This document shows, piece by piece, positions 47,597-58,082 of a DNA stretch of 64,000 nt. A program made the position numbers and the translations under genes. The stretch spans positions 124,001 to 188,000 of the forward strand of contig JAJIRX010000033.1 of the NCBI GenBank assembly GCA_023853785.1. The letters are read 5' to 3'. Under the pieces are notes generated by a model. It made no database searches. It was not told the origin of the DNA and saw only the letters and a program-made list of their open reading frames with translations. Origin of the DNA: Psilocybe azurescens (lineage: Eukaryota > Basidiomycota > Agaricomycetes > Agaricales > Agrocybaceae). The stretch's first letter is position 1; each line of letters begins with the position of its first letter.

Positions 47597-48958
47597 ATGG
47601 CCAATAAAGAACTTTCAATCTACAACCCACTCACTTCTGTGGCTGGTGCTCGTTATTCGAACCATTTCGACATACAACAACTCGTGTACTATGCTGAGTC
47701 TAGATTTCGGGCCGCACTGCTTGCGATTTCTGAGTCGACAAAAGAACAACAGGCGTGGAAACAAAAGTTTCTTTGTGCTGAAGTTGTATGTACTGGATCT
47801 ATTTCAGAAATTTGAAGCTTACCCGATTATAATATAGGAGTTGATTTTATTTTTTATTGGCCAAGCATCAGCGCTCGGCCTTCCCATAATCATTCCTATC
47901 ATCGTTCGGTCATTGGCGGCTTCGATTCTTGGCGTCCCCCTTGATCAATATCCACTCAAACTGTCGAACGATCTTTTGCGGTTATTGGATGCCGGTGTGG
48001 ATAAGGACAGCCCGGTTCGGCTGGTGGACAATTACCTACATGATTGGTGGAATAGTGGAGCTGAAATTTCCATGGATTACACTTTGAAGCCAATTGTCAT
48101 CGCGGCCGCTTTGCGAATGCATGCAGGTAGCGGCTTGCAGAAAATCGTAACCGACTCGTTGCCTAAACCATCGGGCATGTCGGTCCCGACTATATCATGT
48201 GGCCGATGCAACAAATACCTCAATCTTGCCATTGGACTCCGTGAAGACCTCATGACAATTTCATCATCTATTCAAGCATCACAGACCAAAGCCGATGCCG
48301 ACACCGAATTTAGCATGCGTCGGGCAGCCGGGTTTCATCTGGTGCATGAAGCAGTTGTTCTGAAAGAACAGCAAACAGGAGATCCCGTTCCGATCGACGA
48401 AGAATCGGCTAAACGATCGGGCGTCAGGGTCCGTACAGCCGAGCAACAAGTAAGACTTATCCCGATAGCTTGGATGATGTTTTAATCACTCGACGATCAC
48501 GGCGTATGGCCATGAATGCTGCGGATCAATTATCTACGCTCAAGTCGCTCCCAACTTCATCGCAGAAGTGGACTTGGGGCGCTGAACTTACGCCAACCGA
48601 CCTGATGGCCCTGGCAGCGGATCCGTCGGCACGAAAGCTTCCTCACTCTGGATATTCACATTCACTGCCTGAAGGTCGTATTCATAGAGAGTGGTCTTCC
48701 GACCCTACACATCCAACAGAGTTGTCAGTTGCGTCGGCTATCGGGGCCGAAACAGCTGACTTGGCGGCCATCCCTTCCATCCCTGATGTTATCGGTTTAT
48801 TGCCCACAATTCGCCACACTACTTGGCAGAATACGGACTCCATAGCTCAAGTCAATCGTACAGTTCGCTCACATTCAGTGCCGATTCAGACGGCCACGTC
48901 GGTACCGACGGCGGAAGTCTTGTCGGCACCGGTGGCGAAACTTTGTCGGCCCCGATGA
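47597..48958 (+). CDS. KDZ-element companion protein D
   Basis: Exon 1 gives MANKELSIYNPLTSVAGARY and KEQQAWKQKFLCAE. An intron at about 47785-47838 joins to ELILFFIGQASALGLPIIIP, then VPLDQYPLKLSNDLLRLLDA, DYTLKPIVIAAALRMHAG and CGRCNKYLNLAIGLREDLM. The frame changes near 48452-48460 and continues KTYPDSLDDVLITRRSRRMA to 48958. One missing base explains the change. No family with known function was recognised. The hydrophobic segment after exon 1 could be a membrane or buried helix. Confidence 0.5.
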
Positions 48959-48980
48959 TGGAACCCACGGGCGGTGCCGA

Positions 48981-49961
48981 TTGACCATATTAGCAGAATC
49001 GGGATTCAATCGACATCGGTCCCGAATCTTGACTTTGTGGCTTCTGCCTCAGACGCTGCCGCAGTCTGGAATACATCATCTGGCTCCAGCAATAATAGTC
49101 TTAATGTCCATCTCCGCATCTCACCCACAACGATGCCATCAAATCACCCGAAGTCGCTCCATGGCCGCACAGGCAGCTGCAGTTTGGTTGCGCGACTCAT
49201 CCGATAATGAGTCGTCCACCAATGAATCTGAAGAAGCATCTCAAGTGGATGCTGCTGATTTTGCAGCTGCCTGGGCGATTTCTTCTGATGATAATCTCGC
49301 TTCTGACGAAGCCGATCCAGACAATGCCCGTTTTGTTGAGTCGAATACTCCGGCCAATTCACTTGAAAATCTGCACATTGGCAGATTTATAGGTCCCTCG
49401 GCATCGGCTGCTATGTGGTCCGATTCATCCGATAGCGGCGCCGAAGACGTTTAGGGACCGATTGCTTATCCCGGCAATACTGATTCTGTCGAGCTCAATG
49501 ATCCAGCTCATTCATTTGAACATCCGCACATTGACAGACATGTAAGTGCTTCGGAAGCAGCTGCTGTGTGGTCCGATTCATCTGTTAGCGGCGCTGAAGA
49601 TGTTTCGGGACCGGTGGCCGGCCAACAATCAATTAGTATACGTACTGGCTCCATTACCTTGCCAATCGGACCTGCTGAAGTTGCGGATGTTTGGTATTCC
49701 TCGGACGAAGATGAATCTCTTGTTTCACAATTAATCGCGCCAGCCGACCGGCCTGTGTCTCCAGCCGAATCTTCAATGAGTGTGGTTTATCAAGGAACTA
49801 ATGTCGATACTGTTACTCCCACTCGAATCACACTTTCTCGTCCGTTCTCCCCCCTCGTTTTTTTGGTTTTGTCGACGACACTTGGCTTCCAGCCGATGAT
49901 TATGCCGATGGTTACAGCGGTGAAGAACAAGATGCAGATGATGAGGAAGGTGGTGAACTGA
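48981..49961 (+). CDS. KDZ-element companion reading frame E, acidic repeats, one in-frame stop
   Basis: A continuous frame is interrupted only by TAG at 49452-49454. It encodes a Ser/Asp/Glu-rich protein with a repeated block: ASAAMWSDSSDSGAEDV at about 49405-49451 and ASEAAAVWSDSSVSGAEDV about 150 bp later. At the second copy the same position reads TCG (GTT TCG GGA CCG), so TAG is a C-to-A change in one repeat, at a CGGNNCCG site. It ends with a hydrophobic segment (FLVLSTTLGFQPMIMPMVTA). It may be the 3' exon of gene D or a separate gene. Confidence 0.4.
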
Positions 49962-50267
49962 CGTTTTAAATGATTTGATGGAGCCATATATTGTCATTTT
50001 GATAGATTTGAATTGCATCTCTGTTTTTCTGTTTGCTTCATATGCTGATATTGTCTGAGGCCGAAGTTCTCCTACCCGACCATCCTGCCGAGAAATGCAT
50101 AACGGGTTTGAATTTCAGGCGGTTGACATTATATTCACTCCCAAGCAAGTCATAGATCATAGCTGAATGTATCCTCTACTGAGCAAACTACTTTGGTCAG
50201 CTTGTGGCGGATATCTTCGCCGCCGACCCTACCAGCATAGAATTACACAGCATCTACCGATTTGCTA

Positions 50268-50398
50268 CATTTGTAAGTAATTCCCACCACACTAAAATGT
50301 ACGTGGTTTCCATAGAATTCTATGGCCCCGTGTCACACGTATACATTGTGTGCGTTCTACGGCCCATGTCACTCGCTACAATGTAGCTGCCCTATGTG
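50268..50398 (-). repeat. Right terminal inverted repeat of the KDZ element
   Basis: Begins CATTTGTAAGTAATTC and ends GCCCTATGTG, the reverse complement of 36522-36653 with one 1-bp gap and two visible substitutions. It contains the same CCATAGAATTCTATGG palindrome. Confidence 0.93.
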
Positions 50399-50405
50399 AG
50401 CTATA
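50399..50405. repeat. Right 7-bp target site duplication of the KDZ element
   Basis: AGCTATA directly after the terminal repeat; identical to 36515-36521. Confidence 0.88.
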
Positions 50406-50445
50406 GCGAGTACAGCATGAATCGACATCAGATGTGCCACGGGAC
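50399..50445 (-). pseudogene. copia reverse transcriptase fragment on the far side of the KDZ insertion
   Basis: On the minus strand it reads VAHLMSIHAVLAIA, which continues in phase into AVENFEIHQINIKG across the insertion point at 36521. This is the standard copia sequence leading into the IKGAYLNG motif. The match stops near 50445, where GAACC-rich repeat DNA begins. Confidence 0.8.
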
Positions 50446-50449
50446 TCTT

Positions 50450-50975
50450 TTTCTGAACTCTGAACCAGACTCCCTGTTCAGGTTCAGTTCAGGTTCAGAC
50501 ATGTTTGAACTGTTTCAAATTGTGGTGGCCAAAAAATACTTATAAATTGCAATATACACAAAGTTCCACTCTTTTCCATGGAAAAATCAATATTTCGAAG
50601 GCTCCAGTGTACTTTCGGAGCTTTCCCTACCAAATCACGGATATTTCGGACAAGTCACTTGATAAGGTGACGTGAGAATACTTTCGGCGAAGACTTCAAG
50701 TCTCTGGGGATCTTGAATGACCTGCCGCGGTGCCGTTTCCCTATCAAAAAAACACATTTCGGCTACTCTCCTCTTGTCCAATGTAGATAATTTGCGCAAA
50801 AATATAGAAATTTCACCCACCTACTGCCTTTGGTTCGGTTCAGGTTCGAACCTAGTGTCTGAAGCCCGAACCTCGAACCGGACTTCACGTTCAGTTCTGG
50901 AATTTTTGAACTTTGAACCGGACCAGCGTCCGGTTCGGCATCGGTTCAGAACCGGACTACGGCAACACTACTCTC
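50450..50975. repeat. GAACC/GGTTC-rich repeat DNA, possible non-autonomous element
   Basis: The words GGTTCAG, GAACCGG and CCGGTTC recur in both orientations at both ends (50475-50520 and 50830-50965). The right end reads outward as TAGTGTTGCCGTAGTCCGG on the minus strand, which resembles some hAT-type termini. The other end and a target duplication were not found. Confidence 0.4.
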
Positions 50976-51395
50976 TGCCTCCTTCTCCCGCGCCTCGACC
51001 TCAAACTCCCTCTGCGCTCGAATATCCGCGTCCCGCTGCACCCGCTGCACCTCGCGCTCGCGCTTCCTTTGCTCCTGGATCTGGATCTGCACACCCCTCT
51101 CTATTTCCCATTCCCTCGCCTCCCTCTCCGCCCTCATGCGCTCCCCTCCCTCTCCCTATGTCTCTCCGATACCTTCGCCTCTCTCCTGCATATCCGCTTC
51201 CTGCTCCATCGCTTTCTCCCTCTCCCGCCCCTCAAATTCCCTCACCCGATCCGAAAGCTTCACCTTCTTCCGACTCCGCGGCACCCTCGGCGGCTTGAGC
51301 ACGAATTGCGCCCCGCCGACATTGTGCATGCTCATGTTCATGTTCATGTTCAGGATGAGATGTTCCTGCTGTGCGAGCGGGACGTGCTGCGGCAC
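50976..51395 (-). pseudogene. Coiled-coil protein fragment, interrupted by a stop
   Basis: On the minus strand the frame reads NVGGAQFVLKPPRVPRSRKK, VREFEGREREKAMEQEADMQ, a TAG at about 51156-51158, then in the same frame MRAEREAREWEIERGVQIQI and VQRVQRDADIRAQREFEVEA. It runs into the repeat DNA at 50975. The TAG could derive from CAG. The highly charged Arg/Glu helix suggests a coiled coil; no family was recognised. The block is GC-rich with frames open on both strands, so confidence is low. Confidence 0.35.
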
Positions 51396-52192
51396 CCTCT
51401 CTCCCCTGCTCCCATGCTCCCCTCCCCTCCCGGACGACGACGCCGCCGCCGCCGCTTCGCCCTGCGCACTCGGCCTCGAAATATGCTGTAATATCCCGCC
51501 GTCTCTTCTATTACCATCGCCCTGCCCTCCCCGTGTCCCTGCTTCACCCTTGCCTTGCCCCTACTCGCGCCGCACCACGATATGTCCCCCGCGCCCCTCC
51601 CAGGCTGCAGCGGCAGTATAATTGGGTCGCGTACGACACGAACAATGCGGACGACGATATGATAATGTATATCGGGGATATGCCGCTGCTACGCCGCGAC
51701 GCGTCGTCGTCGGTGTCCATGCTCGGAGAGGGCGGGGGCGGGGGCGGGGGCGCGCAGCAGTTCCTTGGGGGTTCGAGGAGGGCGGGGAGCATGTGATGAT
51801 GGGGGAGGATGACAGGTCCGAGAATAATATCTGATAAGGGAGGTGCCGCGGCGGTACAAGACGGTCAAGAAAGTCGAGTGAGCGCCTTTCTTCTTCATGT
51901 CCATCGTCATCGTCATCATGCGTATGTGTATGCGTTGTCTCACCGACTCCACCGCAGACTCTTCTACGGAACCTTTGTGCGAGAGAACGTGGTCCCTAAA
52001 AAGCTGCTCGACATGTGCGAACTACACCGAGCACGAATTCGCGCACGTGCGGTACTCTGCGGCAACATGTGCCCCGAACGCGTTCAGAGAGAGTCGGGCT
52101 TCACGCTGCCGCAGGTGCATTACGACCCGCCGCGGCGCACCGAACTCACTCAAGGCCTAGATCTTAGACTCGATCTCAACCCAGATCAATAG
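51396..52192 (+). other. GC-rich block with unassigned open frames
   Basis: A + frame to 51796 includes YNWVAYDTNNADDDMIMYIG and a poly-Gly stretch. A second + frame ends at 52192 with VHYDPPRRTELTQGLDLRLD. These look more protein-like than chance but could not be linked or assigned. Confidence 0.3.
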
Positions 52193-53905
52193 CAGTCAGC
52201 ATACGCGTACGGCCTACAATCGTCTCCATGCTCGCATATATTACCGCCCTGGTGTCTGTGCCAATGAAGATCCACGTACGCGCTGACATGGACATTCCAG
52301 CTATGTTCGCATGCATGGAACATTGCTAACAGTCAGGTATGTCTTCCACTCACACGAACAGCGGCAGCACTCACTAATATCTAGACCATCTACCTGAATC
52401 TATCTCCACTCTCACTTCGACCAGCCTCTTTGTTACGACCTCAGCTTCCAATGTATGCGCTCTGAACTGGCCCCGGCCTGAAGGATGTGCTGGCCGAGGG
52501 AAATAACCCCTAGATGGCCTTCGGAGTGCATGGTGAGTGGGATGATATCGCCTACGTTACCACGATCCGCAACTCGGCTGGAATAACTAGCTCACGGCTG
52601 TATACAACTGCGGTGACCCTGTGACCCAGCGGCTACACATCCGCCGCCAAGGAGTCGACTTGTCTGCACTACGTCGAGCAGTGGATGCGATCATTTGACT
52701 AAGAGGACGCTGGGTAAGTGATGAGTCGCCCGAGATGTGTTTATGGCTCACCAACACACCACAGCGGAAGACGATGATAACGACGGCAGCGACAGAAACT
52801 GGTCATCAGCTGCACTCGACATACCTGAATTGTGGAACAACTCAGAGGCTGGGGACGACGATAACGACCGCGTCTATGGGGTGATAGGACGACTTAGCGT
52901 GGAATGGTTAGACAGAAAGAAAATTCTTGCTATTTTGAGTTTATGGCGTTCACGGTTGGTACGCCGTCCTTGAATACTTTATTGCTTTCTTATTCAGCGT
53001 GTGCTTGTCCAAGATGGATCTAGTGAAAGATACAGTCCTCACACACACCAAAAGTGACGTACTTGACCGCATACCGTCGTGTTTCTATGTCTCATCTATA
53101 TGATGAGAGTAGCCGACGATACTGAGATCAGGGAGAATGGATGGCGGAAGGCTCCTATTAGCAGGTTAAGAGGATATCATAAGACAATCTTCAACGGCCG
53201 TGCTGAGGGTGCGGGCTCGTCGAGATTACAGCAGGGAAATTAATGGCTGACAGAAATAAGGCGGGGCGCCGAGTTTTAAAACGAGGACGGAGAGAACTAT
53301 AGATAAAATCACGTATTGAATCCACCAGCACCAAGAAGTGGAGTGAAAACATGCGAGAACGAACGGCTTTGGCATATCCTCTCTTTTTCCGCCTCTCCTA
53401 TACAGTCTTGCCACTTTTTCTACCGTAGATCGGCTAACGATGGCCAAATTGAAGAGCAGTGAGCATAAGTCAACCTACTTTCTCAGCTCTGCCTTCCCTC
53501 GAATTGTCCATACACACATGCGAAACGTTAACAAGGCCCAAGGGCCGTATAAAGTCAGCAGGTGAATGACTAGTATAGCATATTGGCTTACTTGTCGTGT
53601 ATGTATGATCTCCACGGTAAATATCTCCTTCTCCCCATCTTCTTATCTCTGCTTGACTCTGTGTGTGTTTCTTTGAAGCAGATAAATGTGAGGATGAGCT
53701 CGTCGTCCGCTGTACGATCTGTATTGTGCGACTAATGGCTTGTGAATTCTCCTTGATATGAAGGATTAAAATCATGAACTGCTTTTCTTTTCTTTTTGCA
53801 ATGCGATTCACAGGGTCTTTACCGTACCATTTTAAGATTCATTTACGCTACTAGTACAAGTTCCGACACGTGCTACAACATTTGTGACAAATGGTAAACA
53901 TATAT
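52193..53905. other. Intergenic, 1.7 kb
   Basis: Only short frames. 52737-52973 (+) is open and acidic at its start (HTTAEDDDNDGSDRNWSS) but unassigned. Nothing else recognised. Confidence 0.4.
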
Positions 53906-55258
53906 TTACCCTTGCACTACTCGACTGGGGTTCCTCTCCGCTGCATTGGCAATGGTAGCTACGAGACAAACATGTCCATACGCGTACTTCTTAGTAGCCT
54001 CATTTCCGTAACCGATGTAGGGCGACGAGAATTCATTAGACTTGGCCAATGGTTTAATCCAGATGATTGGAGTCAGATCTTCAGTGTCACCATTTATCAT
54101 TATACCGCCAAATGTCGAGTGGAGATATTCAGCTATGTCGTCCTCGATTTCGTCGTCACCTGGGTCAACGAACCGGTCAAGAAGACAGGCACCCTTCTCT
54201 ACTCCCCATTCCGATGTATAGAGTGCTTTGAGAGAGACATCGATGGACAGTGCTTTGCAGATATGAATGGTGCCCGCATCACTGCCTTTGAGGCGCTTAG
54301 CGAGCTCGGCGAGCACGGTTGTTGAAGGATTGACTGGATAACGATGGGAAAGACCAAATCCGAGTAATCCTCCTGTGGGAAGAAATTGAGAATCAGAGAG
54401 AAGGGCGGACAATGAATTTCTGAGCTGCTCTATATAGTCGTTGCTCATTTTTAGATGTTTGGTGGGTGAGATTGGAGGTTTGGAGAGGTAGAGGTTATAA
54501 GTGAGAGTGACACGATAGCCTGACGTGACGAGAGCTACTTCGTGCACGACATCGCTATAGAATGCGACAAATGCAGCTTGAGGCGCGTTCTTGGACTTCA
54601 CTGCAAGCGCAGTATCAAACACTTGTTCGTGGCCATCGTGGCGAACAATGAGAGAGCCACCCTCATGAACAGTAGGGAGCACAATCACCAGTGATCCGAA
54701 CATGGTCTCGCCACGTGGAGTGTCGATGTGTGCTTTGAAGAAAGAACCCGGGCCTTCGAAGTTCATGAGCTCCCACTTCGATGAAAGAAGTGACGGAAGT
54801 ACATACCGTAGACGTTGAGCTTATACATCTCAGCATGAATTGACCTATCATCATTCTGGTAAGTGAGAAGGGTGTCTCGAATAGTATCAATGATGCCGCA
54901 AGTAAACGGAGAGAAGTTCAATGCAAAATCAGTAGCATCCAGCTTTCCAGCCTTGCGATAAGATTCGTCGAGCACGTCCTTTTGATTAACGCCGAATGTC
55001 GCCTGCTGGCATGAGTCTGATAACGCGGATAGCTGACTGTCTGTGGGTTTTGTGAAATCAATTAATCTACATGGAATCCAATCATTAGCACAACATATAT
55101 GGGCATTATGATCAAATGGCATACTCAGCCTTGCCGTTTGTGGTGTAGAAGAGCGTTGAGGTAGTTGCAGTAAGAGGAACAGTACCGCTACAGTACGGTA
55201 GCTGGCTGAAGCTGCTGAACGCGGCTTGTATTTCTTGAAGGGATGTGTTTGAGGACAT
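53906..55258 (-). CDS. 2-oxoglutarate/Fe(II) oxygenase, prolyl 4-hydroxylase-like
   Basis: These enzymes hydroxylate a protein or small molecule using oxygen, iron and 2-oxoglutarate. Three exons join cleanly. Exon 1 (from 55258) gives MSSNTSLQEIQAAFSSFSQL and TTSTLFYTTNGKAE. Exon 2 gives LIDFTKPTDSQLSALSDSC and ends YKLNVYG. A 54-nt intron then leads to PGSFFKAHIDTPRGETMFGS. The iron ligands are HID in FKAHIDTPR and the distal His in FYSDVVHEVALV; the 2-oxoglutarate Arg is in TSGYRVTLTYNLYL. The remaining 200 residues form a C-terminal extension usual for the mushroom paralogs of this family. The gene appears intact and lies between two repeat-rich blocks. Substrate unknown; it is not of the TET/JBP type. 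Confidence 0.88.
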
Positions 55259-56860
55259 GAGATAGTAGTCAAGACAAGATGAAGCTTGGACGAAGTGATG
55301 ATTGGGGTGAAAGGAGAACTGTGCCTGTTTGTATAGGAGTATGGGTTTATAAGGGTTTGAGAATGTTTCTCTTTAAAGCGAGACTTGTTCGAAGAATCTA
55401 ACATCAGGTCAATCACGATAACGCGTAGCTCTTATGATTGCTTTTTTACTCTTCGCGCAAGGGGTCCTTGGGTACGCTCTCACTTCAGAAAATGCATTGT
55501 ATTTAATTCCAATCTATCAGATTCGGGATCACAATTTTGCCACAATCTCTATTTTCACTGTTTCGGCGCCAAAATCTAATTTTTATCTGGAACTGGAACT
55601 GGGTTAGTTAGCTAGTCCCAATTTCTAACCAGGAATTATGTGGATCTGGGTTCTGGCTAAAATTTCTCAATTTCTGTCCTGATAGGGTTTCCAAAATTTT
55701 TTGACAATTTCTATCCGGATCGAGATCTGGGTTCGATGTGTACAAGTTTCAGGGGTCCTCTCCCGATGCTAGTAGATTCCATCAGCAATGACTCACAGAA
55801 TGTGAGACAAATTACACAAAGACAAAGATTGGTTCTGTGGGAATGTGGGCCCACTAGAATCAGAGCTCGTGTTGTCCACGTTCCTTCCGTAGCACGCATG
55901 ATAGTGAGTCAGGGGAATGTCTTTGAGCTTCTCATTCGCACAGCCCATGAGTTGTCTGTCAAATCAGGCATGGGAATATCATTAAATAGTTATAATTTAC
56001 TCTAGAAAATTTACAATACTGCAAAATGGCATTTAGGGATCGCCTTCCCATTGAATTTCCAGTATTTTCATTTTCCATTGCATTCTGAGGACCTCACTGT
56101 CAATGGCCTAAATTAATCAAATTCACTTCTAACTTTGACCATAATGGTACAATAGAAGCAAACCAAGCAGTTTATATCACTGAGATACTTAGGCATATCT
56201 CTCTTGCGTGTTCTGGGTCTCTGTGCCTAAGACAGCCACAAAGAAGCTATTGATGCCATTAGCCAATATTTTCTGCATCATCTCGGACGTACTTCTGTCC
56301 TAGCAGGCAGACTTCAGCAATTCCCAAGAACAATTTCTACCCAATCTGTGCTCACTCTATTTTACGACGAAAAACATGTCATACGTGTCAACTATTTTGT
56401 GGAAGCAGATAGCTGATATTTTTGGCCTCATATCAGATGTAGGTACCACTGGGACACGACCTTGGACTTCATTATCAATTGTGTACTTTTGGGTGGATTT
56501 AGGCTGGGGCCCATCGACTGGCGATGAAGTATTGCCCAACGAGGGAGAGATGAATGAAGATGGAGTCGTTCTGTTCTCTCAGATCGCTGAAAAGGGAGTG
56601 AAACTGCGCCTGCAATTTGTAGGATGTCCTGATATTCCTAAAGCGTCTTTCTAGTGTCTAGGCATGAAGCCATTGGTGCTCCCTACAGGAGATGGCTGAT
56701 CCCCCGTTCGCGCTCTCTGCAATATACTGAGTTACACTCTTACTTTCAACAGTTTCCATGTTTCTTTTTGGTAGAGCCTATTAGAGGAGAGAAGTCAACG
56801 TGAACTGTTAAACCAATATTATGCTTGCCATATACACAGAATATCCTACCTGAATAATGA
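55259..56860. other. Intergenic, 1.6 kb, unassigned frames
   Basis: 55736-56005 (+) is open (MCTSFRGPLPMLVDSISNDS) and 56376-56654 (+) is open (MSYVSTILWKQIADIFGLIS). Neither resembles a family I know. Text around 55590-55740 repeats words such as TCTGGGTT and may be decayed repeat DNA. Confidence 0.35.
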
Positions 56861-56864
56861 ACAT

Positions 56865-58078
56865 TGATGATGCCAGACGACTGCTCTGCTGTGCACAAAA
56901 CAAAAACAAAAACCTATAATAAACTGAAAGAACAATTGAGGAACCTAAGACTGGAAGGTGTGGAGTGCAGAGGGAAGTCGTCTTGAGGCTCTGAGGGTGC
57001 GAGACTGGGTTCTGGGAGCTATACCAGATGGAACTGACTAGGTGCAGTGAGGTGCAGTGATGTATGACGAGGTGTGAAGCTCTGAAAATGAGGTGTGACA
57101 ATTGAGAACAAGGTGCAAAGCTGTGAGAACAAGGTGTGAGGTTCATGAATGAGGTGCAAAGCTCTAAAAACAAGGTGCAAAGGTGCAAGAACAATATCTG
57201 AGGGTCAGAAAACTTCTTTTTCAATGTAGATAGAGTACATGCTTTTATACTATGAATATTGAATGATGAATGAAGGTGTAGTCTGCTACAAATAAGGAGG
57301 TGCAATAATGACGCACAAAGAACTGAATGAAAGTTTAAACTTCTGCATAAAGAATCAAAAGTGGTGGTGATCATGAATCAAAGGAAACTAAGAATAAAGA
57401 TGAATAAATGTCTGCAAACAATAGAAGACATCACAAGGTACTCTGAAAATGCAAAGATGATCAATGAAAAAGGTAAAGAACATGATAGAACCTATAGGAA
57501 AGTCTTCCTGATGCTCCAGACCTTCCTCACAAACACTCTAAATGCTGGGATGAGTTGCAGATTCCTATTTTGAGCTTCAACAGAGTGTAAGACATGTATA
57601 GCATAGCCTCACAGCTGATCCAGACATTGTACAAACTTGGAAACTGATAGATCGACATGTGACCAAGGAAGATGATCTGCAGCAAACCCAAATAGGTATG
57701 AGGTGTGCAGAATGAAAACCAACTTTCTGGGGCATAGAATGGGCTGGATGATCAATGATGATGAGGTGCAAAGAGGTTCAAAGAAGTTTGAAAAGGTGTG
57801 AAGCTGTTGGAACAATGTATACTGAAAGAGGAGATGACTGGAGGTTCAGAGATGTTGAAATAGGTGCAAAAGCTTTGTAAACTGCTGAGAACGAATGTTG
57901 AAGATAAGGGAATAAGCTGTAATAAGGCCCAAAGAGGTGCAGAGTCGAGGAAACAGGTGCAAAGCTAAGGAAAAGGTGCAAAGCCTGCTGAAGCTGCTGG
58001 ATATGTCGTCGGAGGTGCGGAGTATTTTGAAGCTGTAAAAATCGCAAATTCCAGGCCATAGAGCTGTGGTGCTCATCA
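56865..58078. mobile_element. Solo-LTR-like repeat, copy B
   Basis: The 1,214-bp unit begins TGATGATGCCAGAC and ends GTGCTCATCA, matching copy A at 28608-29860 along its whole length in the same orientation. It is flanked by its own 4-bp duplication ACAT (56861-56864 and 58079-58082). Differences from copy A are largely TG against CA at the same place, the result of independent decay of an ancestral CG. Confidence 0.85.
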
Positions 58079-58082
58079 ACAT

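Larger units (their letters stand above)
37311..49620. repeat. Dispersed palindrome CGGNNCCG, about 50 copies confined to the KDZ element
   Basis: Most copies extend to TCGGNNCCGA. Verified examples start at 37311, 37466, 37509, 37553, 38550, 38923, 38933, 39077, 40008, 40443, 41075, 41087, 41822, 42507, 44220, 44262, 44283, 44303, 44324 and 44611. By eye I find roughly fifty; about three are expected by chance in 13.9 kb. They occur in exons, introns and between genes. In exons they are read in different frames (SGPT, GAD, TGPD), so the constraint is on DNA. A Gal4-type zinc cluster, a class that binds CGG triplets, is encoded in the same element. Confidence 0.85.
36522..50398 (+). mobile_element. 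Complete 13.9-kb KDZ-class DNA transposon with companion genes
   Basis: Both ends carry the same inverted repeat of about 131 bp and are flanked by the 7-bp duplication AGCTATA inside a copia gene. The interior codes for a CxC2-KDZ transposase (+, 43.4-47.5 kb) and four or five further genes: one at each of 36.9-38.0 (-), 38.2-40.8 (+), 40.9-43.3 (-), 47.6-49.0 (+) and 49.0-50.0 (+). Such companion genes accompany KDZ transposases in mushroom genomes. The element differs sharply from its surroundings: it is CpG-rich, has nearly identical ends and is full of the palindrome CGGNNCCG. I infer a recent insertion. Coding frames show several single-base breaks, so current activity is uncertain. Confidence 0.9.

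Noticed and set aside
51371..51796. Long + strand frame rich in Pro, Arg and Ala
   Set aside because: GC-rich DNA leaves most frames open. Only its last third looks protein-like, so it was not called as a gene.
53906..55258. Oxygenase considered as a TET/JBP DNA dioxygenase linked to the KDZ element
   Set aside because: Motif spacing (HID...VVHEV...GYRVTL) and flanking sequence fit prolyl-hydroxylase-like enzymes. It lies outside the element and TET/JBP signatures were not seen.
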